Assembly (NCBI GenBank): GCA_963746955.1
Contig: CAVVDR010000017.1
Span: 124,001-188,000, forward strand
Source: DASQBT01 sp963746955
Lineage (GTDB): Bacteria > Pseudomonadota > Gammaproteobacteria > Burkholderiales > Thiobacillaceae
Direction: 5' to 3'
Length of the DNA stretch: 64,000 nucleotides
The notes under the pieces were generated by a model, which saw nothing but the letters and a program-made list of their open reading frames with translations, was not told the DNA's origin and made no database searches. Positions 53,949 to 62,135 of the stretch are shown in pieces (the first letter of the stretch is position 1; every line of letters starts with the position of its first letter). The position numbers were made by a program, and so were the translations under genes.

Positions 53949-55301
53949 CTAGATCCCGACAGGAAGCAGAACCGGCGCAAAGGCCAGTAGAGAACTGAGC
54001 GCGGCGACCACGGACTGGCGCAGCCAGCGGCCGCTATCGACCGGAAACCGCTCCAGTTCCGGCTGGACAGTGGCGAACACAATGGTGGCGGCGACCACCG
54101 CCAGCGCAGCACCGCCGAAGCTGAGCATGGCTGCCGCGTGCAGTCCCTTGAACAGAAGTATGGACGGAATCAACAGCAGGATGCCCTTGGCGCTGCTCAT
54201 GGCAATGCTGTTCCGCAGAGACGCATCGGGCTGCGCGCGGCGGTGGCGCACCAGCGCAATAATGGAGAGGTCCGCCCCGTAAACCGCGGCGTACGCGGCG
54301 TATATGCGGGGATCCCGGTAACGCCAGAACAGCAGCAGCCAGACAATGGCACCGAACAGGTTGGCCAGCGCCACCGGAAAATTGAACATGCGCAGATGAT
54401 CGGTGGGCGTACGGCGCGTCACCGAGGTATACACGATGAGCAGGATGAGTGGGGGCACGACCCAGTGCCAGCCGGCAATCGCCCACGACACGTAGCCCCA
54501 CAGGGCAACGCCGAACAGGCCGTCGTCGGCGAGCGTGGTGTGCCTGCGCCAGTAGCGGATGAACAGCGACAGCGCCACGAGGAAGCCCAGATGCTGGAGC
54601 AGCTCCGCTGCGTCGAGGTGGAGGAAGGTTCTCAGCAGCACGTAGCTGAAGAGGGGAATGATGAGGTTATCCATGCCCCACCAGGCGGCGGCCTCAGCCA
54701 TCATGACCATCAGGCCGATATTGATGCCGATCAGCAGGCTTTCCGGTCGCGGGGTGTCGGTAAACAGCAGTACCGGCACGTGCACGCAGAAGAAGGCGGC
54801 TAGAAAGAAGGCGACCGAGCCCTCGACGGTCTTGCCGCCACCACTTACCGTATAGAACACCTTGCCGTACGCCTTGCCGACCAGAGCCGCGAAGGCGTCG
54901 GCAATCGCCAGTATCAGCAGGGGAACACCATACAGCAGCGGGTTGTCGTGGGCCCAGGTGAACAGCAGCAGCACACTCAGGACGAAACCGTATTCGCCCG
55001 CCGTATTGCGCTGGACGGCAGCCAGCACCTGTCCGGGCCCGGCCCTGAGGATCGGCACGGTGCGCAGCAGGGTGAACAGGGCAATGCTGGATGCAACCAG
55101 GACCAGCACCGGCGCGGGGCTGGAAAACAGCCAGGGCAAGGGCAGGGCGAGCAGGCCGCCACCCAGATGGAAAAGCTTGCGTACCAGTTCTGGGTGCGGG
55201 TGGGCCAGTACCTGCCAGGCACGCAGAACGGCGAACAGCAGCACCATGCCTGCCAGTATGGCGGGGATGGCGAGCCAGGGATTGAGGTTGAGCGGTGTCA
55301 T
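53949..55301 (-). CDS. Phytol/dolichol-kinase-like membrane protein with C-terminal extension
   Basis: A 450-residue protein with about 11-13 membrane helices. The N-terminal half resembles phytol kinase (VTE5) and dolichol kinase (Sec59): VRKLFHLGGGLLALPLPW (about 40-57) and the CTP-binding-type GGKTVEGSVAFFLAAF (about 155-170). The C-terminal half (about 240-450) is an additional membrane region that may be a VTE6/DUF92-like domain; I cannot verify this. The ATG overlaps the BtaA-like stop by 4 bases. It would phosphorylate a prenol with CTP, making prenyl-phosphate for CdsA or UbiA steps. Confidence 0.8.
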   Translation of the reverse strand: MTPLNLNPWLAIPAILAGMVLLFAVLRAWQVLAHPHPELVRKLFHLGGGLLALPLPWLFSSPAPVLVLVASSIALFTLLRTVPILRAGPGQVLAAVQRNTAGEYGFVLSVLLLFTWAHDNPLLYGVPLLILAIADAFAALVGKAYGKVFYTVSGGGKTVEGSVAFFLAAFFCVHVPVLLFTDTPRPESLLIGINIGLMVMMAEAAAWWGMDNLIIPLFSYVLLRTFLHLDAAELLQHLGFLVALSLFIRYWRRHTTLADDGLFGVALWGYVSWAIAGWHWVVPPLILLIVYTSVTRRTPTDHLRMFNFPVALANLFGAIVWLLLFWRYRDPRIYAAYAAVYGADLSIIALVRHRRAQPDASLRNSIAMSSAKGILLLIPSILLFKGLHAAAMLSFGGAALAVVAATIVFATVQPELERFPVDSGRWLRQSVVAALSSLLAFAPVLLPVGI

Positions 55302-56404
55302 GCCAGTGCCTCAACATGCAGCGCGCCATAAAATGCCGCTTTGTTCTGGAGTAATAGCCTGGCGGCCAAATCATCCAGGGGCCGCAACCGGTTTCTCAGT
55401 CGTTCGGGACAGGTGCGCGGCGCCAGCATGTTCCAGTAGGCGATGCGGCCGCCGCTGTGCCCTGTCCGTGCGATCTGCTCGAAGGCTGACTGGGTGGCGG
55501 ACTCTGACAAGTACTCGAATATGTCTGACAGGTTGAAGCGGTCGATGCTGTTGTCCGCTGCGCCGGCGATGGCCGACTCCAATGACTCGACGCGCCATTC
55601 CAGACGGTCCAGATGGTTGCGGATAAGGTCGAAATTCTCTGCCCGCAAAGCATGAGGCAGGGCGTTGGTAAAGCGGCCGAAAGCGATCCACTGCAGATGG
55701 GGGTTCATCGCCGGATCGAGCGTCGTCATGGCATGCCGGATGCGGGCCAAAGCTGTCTCGGCCATGTCTCCCTCCGCATAGCGGAAGAACTCCGGATCGC
55801 GGCCCAGCCGGCCCATCACAAGACGTGAGAAAAACAGACGCAGCAGCCAGTGCCAGCGCCGGTTGGACCAGACCTCATGGAAATACCGTTCCCGCGCAGC
55901 TTGGCTCCTGGGTTCGAACAAGGCTTCGATTTCGCTGCGTTTGTGGATGAGCGGCAGCACGTAGCGGCGGAACAGGGCGAAATAGGATTCAAACTTGCCC
56001 GCCGACCCGACGCCGGCCGTGATCAGGTTCTGGCGATCGTCCCAGAAGCGGCGCGTCGCGGACGCGAGCTCGGGGCGCAACTTGTGGTAGAGCGTGTTCC
56101 GGCGGCTGCTCGGACGGGCGCCCAGGAGTTCGAGCATCTGGACATGCTCGAGGCGGCGAAACGCAGCACACTTGATTTCGAGGCAGGCGATCTGGGCCGG
56201 TGACAAGTCCACCGCGATCACCTTGGCAGGTCGGCATGCCAGGAGCGAAAGGCTGTTTTCTCCGCCGGATGCGATTGACAGGCACACATCGCCGGGCTGC
56301 ACGTCGAGCGCTTCCAGCATGACGTCCGCATCTTCCCAGCACATGGCATAGCGGATGATGGACATGTCCGCACGGGCGCTGATTTCACTGGCGGGTTTGT
56401 TCAT
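55298..56404 (-). CDS. DUF3419/BtaA-like SAM-dependent 3-amino-3-carboxypropyltransferase
   Basis: A 368-residue protein of the DUF3419 family, whose known member BtaA adds a 3-amino-3-carboxypropyl group from SAM to diacylglycerol to build betaine lipid. Motifs are YAMCWEDADVMLEAL (about 17-31), the SAM-binding LSIASGGENSLSLLACRP (about 40-57), VIAVDLSPAQIACLEIK (about 60-76) and FNLSDIFEYLS (about 295-305). The BtaB methyltransferase partner is absent from the window. Start ATG 56404 overlaps the next upstream stop (ATGA). The acceptor may be a prenyl-glycerol or another lipid. Confidence 0.88.
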   Translation of the reverse strand: MNKPASEISARADMSIIRYAMCWEDADVMLEALDVQPGDVCLSIASGGENSLSLLACRPAKVIAVDLSPAQIACLEIKCAAFRRLEHVQMLELLGARPSSRRNTLYHKLRPELASATRRFWDDRQNLITAGVGSAGKFESYFALFRRYVLPLIHKRSEIEALFEPRSQAARERYFHEVWSNRRWHWLLRLFFSRLVMGRLGRDPEFFRYAEGDMAETALARIRHAMTTLDPAMNPHLQWIAFGRFTNALPHALRAENFDLIRNHLDRLEWRVESLESAIAGAADNSIDRFNLSDIFEYLSESATQSAFEQIARTGHSGGRIAYWNMLAPRTCPERLRNRLRPLDDLAARLLLQNKAAFYGALHVEALA

Positions 56405-59073
56405 GCGCGCGCATCCGGCGCGGCGACACGCACCACCGCACCGCTCGCGCCGTCCATCTCCACCCAGTCGCCATCCTTGAGCCAGCGGGTCAGGGCGGGC
56501 AGGGCGACGATGGTGGGCAGCCCCAGTTCGCGCGCAACGATCGCCGAGTGGGACAGCAGGCTGCCGCGCTCGACCAGGAGTCCGGATGCGGAGGGAAACA
56601 CCATCACCCAGCCGGGGTCGGTGCGCTCCGCAACGATTATTTCGCCGCGCCGGATTCCGGCATCGCGCGGGTCGCGGATCACCCGCACCGGTCCGCGTAC
56701 GATCCCCGGGCAGCAGCCGGTGCCGCTGCAATGGTCACCCTCGGGCAGGGCTTGTTCCTGTGCCGTAGTGAAGGCGTGGCCGCGGTAGGGCACGCCGCGG
56801 GTCTCGAACCGTTCGGCCGGCTCGTCAGCTTGTTCATAGGTTTCGAACTCGCGCCGCCGCAGCGCAACCAGGCCGGCAAGATCGGTGGTCGTGGCGCGGC
56901 CTTCGACGTAGCCCAGCATCTCGTCCCACTCCAGATAGAACACGTCACGCGGCTGTTGCAGAACATCGAGGGCCGCAAGACGCCTGCCGATCTCAAGCGC
57001 GATCATGCGAGCCCGGCCGAACACGCGGGTGCGCTCGAAGCGCAGGTTCTCGCGGGTGCGCACGCGGGTCCGCGCGTGGGCGAGCACCCAGTTGAATAGA
57101 ACGCGGCGCAAGGGTTGCCTGTAGAGCGCGCGCCTGACGCGATCTTCGGCCTGGCGCCGCAGTTGGATTTCCGGTTCGCTCAGGACTGGCGCGCGTCCCG
57201 CCTGGATGCCACGCGCATACTGGCCGATGGCGCGCAGCAGGGGCGAAGGGTCGTCGTGCAGGGTGGGGCTTTCGAGCTTGAGTTCCTCCATGCAGCGCTC
57301 GCCGAAGCGTTCAAGATAGTCGTCGAGCGCGCGAGAGAACGCGGGCTGATCCGCAGCCAGGACACGCATGCCTGCTGTGTCCGCCGCGCAAAGCGCCTCG
57401 ACCAGCGCGGGTAGAGGGGCGGCCAGTTCGGCGAGCTGCTTGACCCGGCGCGCCGGCTCGGCGCTAACCATGCCCTGATCGGCGGAGAGCAGGTCGTTGT
57501 GCAAACTGCCTGCCGCATCGCCGATCCAGTTTTGCGTCAGGCGGCGCAGTATGCCGAAGAAGAACATGGTGGCGAAGTCATTGATGATAGGCGCGTCCCA
57601 GTGGGTGAGCAGACGCCGCTCCAGGTTGCGGCAATAGGCCAGAAGTTCATCGGGACGCAGACGCGACAAGTCGGGGCGCGCCGTTCCCAAAGCCTGGTCC
57701 AGTCGCTGGTAGAAGCGCTTGATGCGGCGACCCAGGCCGGCGTAGGCAAGTATCAGGCCCCATAGTGTCGCCAGCAGGCGCAATCCATCGCGCAATCGAT
57801 CGCCGGAATTGGCCTCGCCGACGCTGGCGGCCAGTTCGTTGCCCAGGCTCTCGCGCACCCCCATCATCTGTTCCATGAAGCGGCGGTTGAAGCGGTAGCC
57901 CGGCAGGATCGCCACCAGCCGGTACCAGTTGAACAGGTTGTAGTACACCCGGCCGCGGATCAGCCCCAGCATGCAGCAGAACATGTCGCCACGTTCCTCG
58001 ATCAGGGCCGGCGGGACGCGCATGATGCGGCAGAACTCACGGTACACATATTCGTAGGCACGGCGCGCAAACGAAAAAGTCAGCGGGGTGGTGATGCCGC
58101 TGTAGCTCTCGATGATGTTGGAGTTGTCCCAGATCGCGCGCCGCCCATCCGGGTCGGGACGCTCGGCCAGTCCCGTGATGGGGCGGCTTTGCAGCAGATA
58201 AAGATGGCCTCCCGCGATGGTCCATTCGATGTCCTGCGGTCGGCCGAATTGGCGCTCGGCAGCGAGGGCGAGACTCGCGACCTGAGCAATCCAGTCGTCG
58301 TCGAGACAGGGCTGAGAGGCCTGCTCCTCGGGCATCTGGACGACGCGAATGCCATTGGCACTGCCGGGGTCGGGGCGGTGGATGAGGCCTTTTTGCGCGA
58401 TGCTGCGCTCGATGATCGCGCCGTCGCGCCCCACGCGCCAAGTGTCTGCGCTGGCTTCGCCGGACACCAGGGCGGTGCCCAGGCCGGGCAGCGCACTGAT
58501 CACCACCACGCTGCGCCGCCCGCTCACCGGATCGGCGCTGAAGGCGACGCCTGAAACTTCGCCCGCCACCATGCGCTGCACGATCACGGCCGGAGCGTTG
58601 GGCAGCGCGGGCAATTTAGCCTGCATTCGGTAGGTAACAATGCGTTCGCTGAATCCCGAACGCCACACCTGTGCCACCTGGGCGGCGACCGTGTCGGGAC
58701 TGACATTGAGATAACTCTCCAACTGCCCGGCGAAGGAATGCGCGACGCTGTCCTCCTCCAGGGCCGAGGAGCGCACGGCGAAAAGGTCGGGGCCTGGGGA
58801 CAGCCGGGCGCAGGCCGCATCGATCGCCCTGCGCACGTGCGGCACCGGGGCGAGCGAGGCCAGGGCAGCCTGCATGGCCTGCGCGCTCGTTCCCGCATTG
58901 AACGAGTCGGGTGCCGGCAGGCTATCCTTGAAACTTGCGGGCAGAACAACGAACCATTCCGGGACCGGCAGCCCGGCCTGGGTCAGCACCGCGAGCGCCC
59001 TGGCCTTGCCTCCGGTTGGCGAGTCGGCCTGTACCTGCGCGGGCCACATGACGTAGTCATCGCCGCTCTGCAC
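56401..59073 (-). CDS. PEP-synthase/rifampin-phosphotransferase-like dikinase
   Basis: An 890-residue multidomain protein. Residues 20-310 form the ATP-grasp (pyruvate-phosphate-dikinase) domain with FAVRSSALEEDSVAHSFAGQ. A long central domain (about 320-760) does not match a barrel I can name. The C-terminal swivelling phosphohistidine domain carries SHSAIVARELG with the catalytic His (near 845). The order ATP-grasp, middle, His domain without a PEP barrel is that of rifampin phosphotransferase, which phosphorylates a small molecule. GTG 59073 is chosen as start for its AAAGGA site. Its substrate may be a prenyl or lipid intermediate in this pathway. Confidence 0.85.
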   Translation of the reverse strand: MQSGDDYVMWPAQVQADSPTGGKARALAVLTQAGLPVPEWFVVLPASFKDSLPAPDSFNAGTSAQAMQAALASLAPVPHVRRAIDAACARLSPGPDLFAVRSSALEEDSVAHSFAGQLESYLNVSPDTVAAQVAQVWRSGFSERIVTYRMQAKLPALPNAPAVIVQRMVAGEVSGVAFSADPVSGRRSVVVISALPGLGTALVSGEASADTWRVGRDGAIIERSIAQKGLIHRPDPGSANGIRVVQMPEEQASQPCLDDDWIAQVASLALAAERQFGRPQDIEWTIAGGHLYLLQSRPITGLAERPDPDGRRAIWDNSNIIESYSGITTPLTFSFARRAYEYVYREFCRIMRVPPALIEERGDMFCCMLGLIRGRVYYNLFNWYRLVAILPGYRFNRRFMEQMMGVRESLGNELAASVGEANSGDRLRDGLRLLATLWGLILAYAGLGRRIKRFYQRLDQALGTARPDLSRLRPDELLAYCRNLERRLLTHWDAPIINDFATMFFFGILRRLTQNWIGDAAGSLHNDLLSADQGMVSAEPARRVKQLAELAAPLPALVEALCAADTAGMRVLAADQPAFSRALDDYLERFGERCMEELKLESPTLHDDPSPLLRAIGQYARGIQAGRAPVLSEPEIQLRRQAEDRVRRALYRQPLRRVLFNWVLAHARTRVRTRENLRFERTRVFGRARMIALEIGRRLAALDVLQQPRDVFYLEWDEMLGYVEGRATTTDLAGLVALRRREFETYEQADEPAERFETRGVPYRGHAFTTAQEQALPEGDHCSGTGCCPGIVRGPVRVIRDPRDAGIRRGEIIVAERTDPGWVMVFPSASGLLVERGSLLSHSAIVARELGLPTIVALPALTRWLKDGDWVEMDGASGAVVRVAAPDARA

Positions 59074-59084
59074 GCACGGTCCTT

Positions 59085-60014
59085 TCAATACACCGAACCC
59101 AGGCCCAGCGCCAGGAACAGGGCCAGGGTCCAAAGGCCGGACAAGGTGTTGAAGCGCCTGCCGCCATCAAGACTGGCGTTGCGCAGGAAGGCGGCAGAGG
59201 TGAGAACTGCGAGCACGAAGCACACGCTCGTGGCAACCGCGACCGGCGCGAGTGCATCGGTCCCGGATGACGCAAGCACGGCCAGCGCGCTGCCTGCCGC
59301 CATAAAGGCAAGCCAGGCGGCCACTGCTCCCCGCAGTCCCCAAACAACCGTATAGGTTTCCACCCCTTCCTGCTCGTCGATGGGCGCGCGGATCTTTCGC
59401 CCCACCTCGATCACGCAGAAGGCGAAATAGCTCGCGGCCAATAACCAGATCAGGCGAGGCGGCGCCGCCCCCACGGGCAACCAGTCACAGGCCGCAATGT
59501 ACGCAGCGATCAAGGGCACGATGACGATGTGACTCAGCATATAGACGAGCGCATGGGCCTTGAGCCAGGGGCGGACAAAGAACTCCACCCCCATCAGGCC
59601 GGAATAGATCCAGATCGCCAGCAAACCCCACAACAGGCGTGCGTCCAGCAGCAGCGCGCCCGCCACCTGAATTGCGGCGGCGACGAACCACAGTTTGCGC
59701 AATTCAGCCAGGGTTACCACCCCGCGCGGCACAGGGCGGTAAGGGCGCCACCGTGCGTCTTCGTCGTAATCCTTGAACTCATCCAGGATGCGCAGTTGCA
59801 GGATGAGCAGAAAGGCGGTAGCGAACGCGACAGCGAAACCGGGCCGGCTCAATTCGCGCGCGGGCAAGCCGAGCCGCGCCGTGTAAGCCAGGATTCCAAA
59901 GCTGAAAGCGGCGATCAGGATGCCGTGCTGCAGGGGCGGAAAGCGCTCGGCGAAGTAGGTGTTCCAGCGCCGGGCAAAGCCTGGTTCATTACCCCCAACC
60001 CGGGCTTCGCTCAT
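59085..60014 (-). CDS. UbiA superfamily prenyltransferase
   Basis: A 309-residue membrane protein with eight or nine helices. Motif 1, LRILDEFKDYDED followed by RPYRPVPRG (about 78-103), and motif 2, IDEQEGVETYTVVWG (about 208-222), hold the two Asp clusters for Mg-prenyl diphosphate binding. The first motif form is that of chlorophyll synthase and digeranylgeranylglyceryl-phosphate synthase groups rather than ubiquinone UbiA. ATG 60014 overlaps the HMG-CoA reductase stop. It attaches a prenyl chain to a lipophilic acceptor. Confidence 0.9.
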   Translation of the reverse strand: MSEARVGGNEPGFARRWNTYFAERFPPLQHGILIAAFSFGILAYTARLGLPARELSRPGFAVAFATAFLLILQLRILDEFKDYDEDARWRPYRPVPRGVVTLAELRKLWFVAAAIQVAGALLLDARLLWGLLAIWIYSGLMGVEFFVRPWLKAHALVYMLSHIVIVPLIAAYIAACDWLPVGAAPPRLIWLLAASYFAFCVIEVGRKIRAPIDEQEGVETYTVVWGLRGAVAAWLAFMAAGSALAVLASSGTDALAPVAVATSVCFVLAVLTSAAFLRNASLDGGRRFNTLSGLWTLALFLALGLGSVY

Positions 60015-61285
60015 GCGTGAGGCCCGCGCGCCAGCTTGGCATGGGCGCGGGTGAATTCGCCTGCGCAGATCGCCCCGATGATGGAGATCTCGCCGGCCAG
60101 ACACAGGCAGGCGGTAACCTCGGCCAGCGCCCGCGCATGCCCCGCTCCGGCCAGGCCGAGAATTTCCAGACAGGCGTGCTGACTGGGCAGGCCGGTGCCG
60201 CCCCCCACGCTCCCGACAATCAGGTTGGGCAGGGTGACAGCGACATACAGGTCCCCCTCAGGCGTTGCCTCCATGCGAGTCGTGCCGATCGCCGCTTCAG
60301 CCACGCAGGCGGCATCCTGGCCGCAGGCGATAAACATGGCGGCCAGGCCATTGGCGTAATGGCCCTGAATGCCGACGGTGCCGGACAGGATGCCGCCAGT
60401 GGTCGCCATGTGGCCGTATTCGACCATGCGCTCGACGCTGGTGTGCAGTCCCTCGCTTACCAACTGCGCGGGCAGGCGTACCTCGGCGGTCACTTTCTTG
60501 CCGCGCACGTTCTGAAACGATTGGGCGCTGGCCTTCTTGTCGCCGGAGAAGTTGGCTTCGACAAACGCGCTGCGGGGCTTTATCGGCGCGTTCTCCAGCA
60601 CCCACTTGAGCGCGGCGTCCGTGGCGATGGTAGCCATGTTCTGGCCGGCCGCGTCGCCGGTGGAATAAGTCAGGATCAGGTAGAGATGGTTGCCCTCCAC
60701 GCTGATCTGCAAATCGATGAGCTTGCCGAAGCGGGTGGTGCTTTCGGCCGCTTGCCTGATCTCGTCATGGTGCGAGAGCACCCAGCCCAGGAAGCGCCCC
60801 AGTTCCTCGAAACTGGCAAAGCTGAACGCGGGCGAACGGGAAACCCCTTCGTTGAGCAGTGCGGCCGTCGCCCCCCCGGCCGCCGTAATCAGCATCGCAC
60901 CGCGGCTGTAGGACGCCACCAGAGCGGCCTCGGTGGTGGCCAGCGGGAGATAATAATCGCCCTGCGCGAACAGGCCGTTGACCCGTACGGGGCCGGCGAT
61001 GCCCACCGGCAGTTTTACCGTGCCGACGAAGTTCTCGATGTTGCGCCGGTAGCGCTCCATCTGGGCGCTGCTGTGCGGGTCCTGAAGTTCGGCACGGATG
61101 GCCGCCTGCCGGTTTAGCACTTGCCAGCGGCGGTCCAGGGCTTCCGGCGAGATGACGGAGCCGCCTGGCATATGCGGCGCTTCTCCTCCGGTCTTGGGTT
61201 TGAGACGCTCAGCCCAACTGTTCAGGCTCGCGCTTCCCAGCAAACTGGCGAACAAATCGGAGGCGTGGTGATAGCCGACGGTCAT
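60011..61285 (-). CDS. Hydroxymethylglutaryl-CoA reductase, class I
   Basis: A 424-residue NADPH-dependent HMG-CoA reductase. All four class I catalytic residues are seen: Glu in ATTEAALVASYSRG (about 122), Lys in SGDKKASAQ (about 242), Asp in CGQDAACVAEAA (about 310) and His in EFTRAHAKLARG at the C-terminus (about 415). It makes mevalonate from HMG-CoA. Start ATG 61285 has AAGGGAG upstream. It is the first gene of the minus-strand operon. Most betaproteobacteria use the MEP pathway and have no HMGR, so its presence is striking. No other mevalonate gene is visible here. Confidence 0.95.
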   Translation of the reverse strand: MTVGYHHASDLFASLLGSASLNSWAERLKPKTGGEAPHMPGGSVISPEALDRRWQVLNRQAAIRAELQDPHSSAQMERYRRNIENFVGTVKLPVGIAGPVRVNGLFAQGDYYLPLATTEAALVASYSRGAMLITAAGGATAALLNEGVSRSPAFSFASFEELGRFLGWVLSHHDEIRQAAESTTRFGKLIDLQISVEGNHLYLILTYSTGDAAGQNMATIATDAALKWVLENAPIKPRSAFVEANFSGDKKASAQSFQNVRGKKVTAEVRLPAQLVSEGLHTSVERMVEYGHMATTGGILSGTVGIQGHYANGLAAMFIACGQDAACVAEAAIGTTRMEATPEGDLYVAVTLPNLIVGSVGGGTGLPSQHACLEILGLAGAGHARALAEVTACLCLAGEISIIGAICAGEFTRAHAKLARGPHA

Positions 61286-61463
61286 GACGATGCTCCCTTT
61301 GTGTGCCGCGCTTTGTTTGGCGTGCAATGAGAAATCACACACCCCGGTTGCTGGTAGGGATTCTATACTATGCGTGCGCCGCAACAGCGGTAGAGCGGGC
61401 GGCGCAGTTGCGGCCAGGCCATCACCGGCACTGGCGAAACCCGGGCAAAAGGAAAGCCGTTCG
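61286..61463. promoter_or_regulatory. Divergent promoter region between the lipid operon and ABC genes
   Basis: A 178-base gap serving both the minus-strand lipid operon (start 61285) and the plus-strand ABC operon (start 61464). A -35/-10-like pair (TTCTATACTAT near 61360) is plausible. No operator palindrome was recognised. Confidence 0.4.
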
Positions 61464-62135
61464 ATGAGTATGCTGTATGCAGGCAAGGGCATCGCGTTCG
61501 ACTACCGCCTGGGCACCCAGACTGTGCCGGCCCTGGTCGACGTGGATCTGCAACTGGAACGCGGCGGATTCTATTGTCTGGCCGGGCCCTCCGGATCGGG
61601 CAAGACCACGCTGCTCAATCTGCTCGGCATGATCGAGACCCTCCAGACGGGCAGCCTGTTGTTTGACGGCACCGACCTGGCCGCGATCGGCGAGGCCGAG
61701 AAGAATCGCATTCGCCGCTTCCGCCTGGGCTTCGTGTTCCAGACTTTCAACCTGTTTCCCGTCCTGCGTGCCGAAGAGAACGTGGAGTATTTTCTGCATC
61801 GCCAGGGTGTCCCGGCAGCCGAGAGAAAGCGGCGCGTGAACGACGCGCTCAATGCTGTCGGGTTGTCGGAACACCGGCGCAAGCGGCCCGCCGAAATGAG
61901 CGGCGGACAGCGCCAGCGGGTGGCGATTGCGCGCGCGCTCGCCAAGCGGCCGGACGTCATCATCGGCGACGAGCCCACTGCCAGCCTGGACCAGGAAACC
62001 GGCAAGGGCATCATCGATACGCTCACCGCGCTCAGCAGCGATTCGGGGGTAACGATGATTCTTTCCAGTCACGACCCCATGGTGCTCACGCGCGCGCAGC
62101 ACGTGATCACGCTGCGCGACGGGAGGATCGTCTGA
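61464..62135 (+). CDS. ABC transporter ATP-binding protein (LolD/MacB type)
   Basis: A 223-residue ATPase with Walker A GPSGSGKTT (about 43-51), Q-loop VFQTFNLFP, signature MSGGQRQR (about 140), Walker B VIIGDEPTAS (about 162) and H-loop His in SSHDPM. It belongs to the LolD/MacB/FtsE group that works with FtsX-like permeases. ATG 61464 has AAAAGGA. The next gene overlaps its stop by one base, so the two form a transporter. Confidence 0.95.
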   Translation: MSMLYAGKGIAFDYRLGTQTVPALVDVDLQLERGGFYCLAGPSGSGKTTLLNLLGMIETLQTGSLLFDGTDLAAIGEAEKNRIRRFRLGFVFQTFNLFPVLRAEENVEYFLHRQGVPAAERKRRVNDALNAVGLSEHRRKRPAEMSGGQRQRVAIARALAKRPDVIIGDEPTASLDQETGKGIIDTLTALSSDSGVTMILSSHDPMVLTRAQHVITLRDGRIV

